Source: Niallia alba
GTDB lineage: Bacteria > Bacillota > Bacilli > Bacillales > Cytobacillaceae
Assembly: GCF_012933555.1 (NCBI RefSeq)
Contig: NZ_JABBPK010000001.1
Location: 2,768,001 to 2,832,000, forward strand
Direction of reading: 5' to 3'
DNA length: 64,000 bases
Position numbers and translations under genes: made by a program. This document shows, one piece after another, positions 63,767-64,000 of the stretch. Position 1 is the first letter of the stretch. Each line of letters starts with the position of its first letter. The notes under the pieces are model-generated. The model had not been told where the DNA came from. It searched no databases and was given only the letters and a program-made list of their open reading frames with translations.

Positions 63767-64000
63767 TTATGATTGTAATTGAACTTGTGAAAGGAGACTC
63801 TCTACCTTTTCCTTTGTACATAATCCAATCGAAAATGCTGTTGCACTACCTGAAGCAATGCTATAGCGGAAAGATTCTTTCATATCCTGTGTTTCCTCAT
63901 ATTTTGATAGGAATCCTGCCACCATGCTATCCCCTGCACCGACAGAGCTTTTTACTTCTCCTTTTGGTACCGTACTTATTAATTCTTCGTGCTGACTAAT
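63767..64000 (-). CDS. fruK: 1-phosphofructokinase (C-terminal 77 residues; cut by window edge)
   Basis: Only the end of the gene is inside the window. The visible part, VPKGEVKSSVGAGDSMVAGF, holds the PfkB-family catalytic motif GAGDSMVAGF with its aspartate base, and the gene directly precedes fruA. FruK phosphorylates the fructose 1-phosphate made by FruA to fructose 1,6-bisphosphate. The reading frame continues past the right edge. The stop is at 63767-63769. Confidence 0.93.
   Translation of the reverse strand: MSQHEELISTVPKGEVKSSVGAGDSMVAGFLSKYEETQDMKESFRYSIASGSATAFSIGLCTKEKVESLLSQVQLQS

Overview
The window comes from a low-GC, spore-former-type Bacillaceae chromosome (Bacillus, Niallia or Cytobacillus-like; I cannot fix the genus). 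The evidence is strong AGGAGG-type ribosome binding sites, frequent TTG/GTG starts, T-box leaders, and the gene families present (YitT, YdhK, HAAS/PadR, DUF4173, DUF3889, BioY). The trp operon is controlled by two tandem T-boxes rather than by an obvious TRAP leader, which argues against the B. subtilis group proper. No rRNA, tRNA, CRISPR array, prophage or replication origin was seen.

Layout. 1-4.1 kb: a cut DeoR-type regulator, an alpha/beta hydrolase, a PHP-type histidinol phosphatase and manA. 4.3-9.2 kb: a large secreted subtilase with four C-terminal Ig-like repeats, then a marR-MFS efflux operon with a palindromic operator. 9.7-19.6 kb: a MOSC protein, a secreted DUF3889 protein, bioY with a BirA-type operator, a CopC-CopD copper protein with a TetR-type operator, a CDF transporter, a short calcineurin-like nucleotidase, a MerR-like coiled-coil protein and a Cof-type HAD phosphatase. 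20-28.5 kb: a thioredoxin-like protein, PEP carboxylase, a complete IS110 element, a HesB-like protein, a small protein under a Fur-type operator, YitT and an Lrp regulator. 28.5-34.7 kb: a HAD hydrolase, an RlmI-like methyltransferase, and a leftward block padR / HAAS protein / DUF4173 protein / sigma factor / clpP paralogue. 35-40.5 kb: a second YitT protein, a two-component system next to a YdhK lipoprotein and a DUF2933-like peptide (probably metal stress), and an AEC transporter. 40.7-50.6 kb: proBA with a proline T-box, an IS4-family element just upstream of its promoter, a HAD phosphatase, an EmrE-like DMT protein, an ABC exporter and a LysR regulator. 50.8-57.9 kb: trpEGDCFBA with tandem Trp T-boxes. 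57.9-60.2 kb: a MOSC gene split by an ISLre2 element with a 9-bp target duplication. 60.4-64 kb: an MFS exporter and the 3' part of a fructose PTS operon (fruK-fruA).

The most striking feature not made of genes is the density of short dispersed repeats. Family A has about 140-165 bp, seven copies plus a remnant; it folds into two hairpins, often has ATAAA at both ends, and resembles the bcr1 elements of the B. cereus group. Family B is 376 bp with terminal inverted repeats; two identical copies lie 24 kb apart in opposite orientation and three diverged or deleted copies are also present. Family C shares the GC-rich core palindrome of B but has different ends. Several stems change on both arms together between copies, so these look like structured, mobile, non-coding elements. 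They usually sit right at gene ends.
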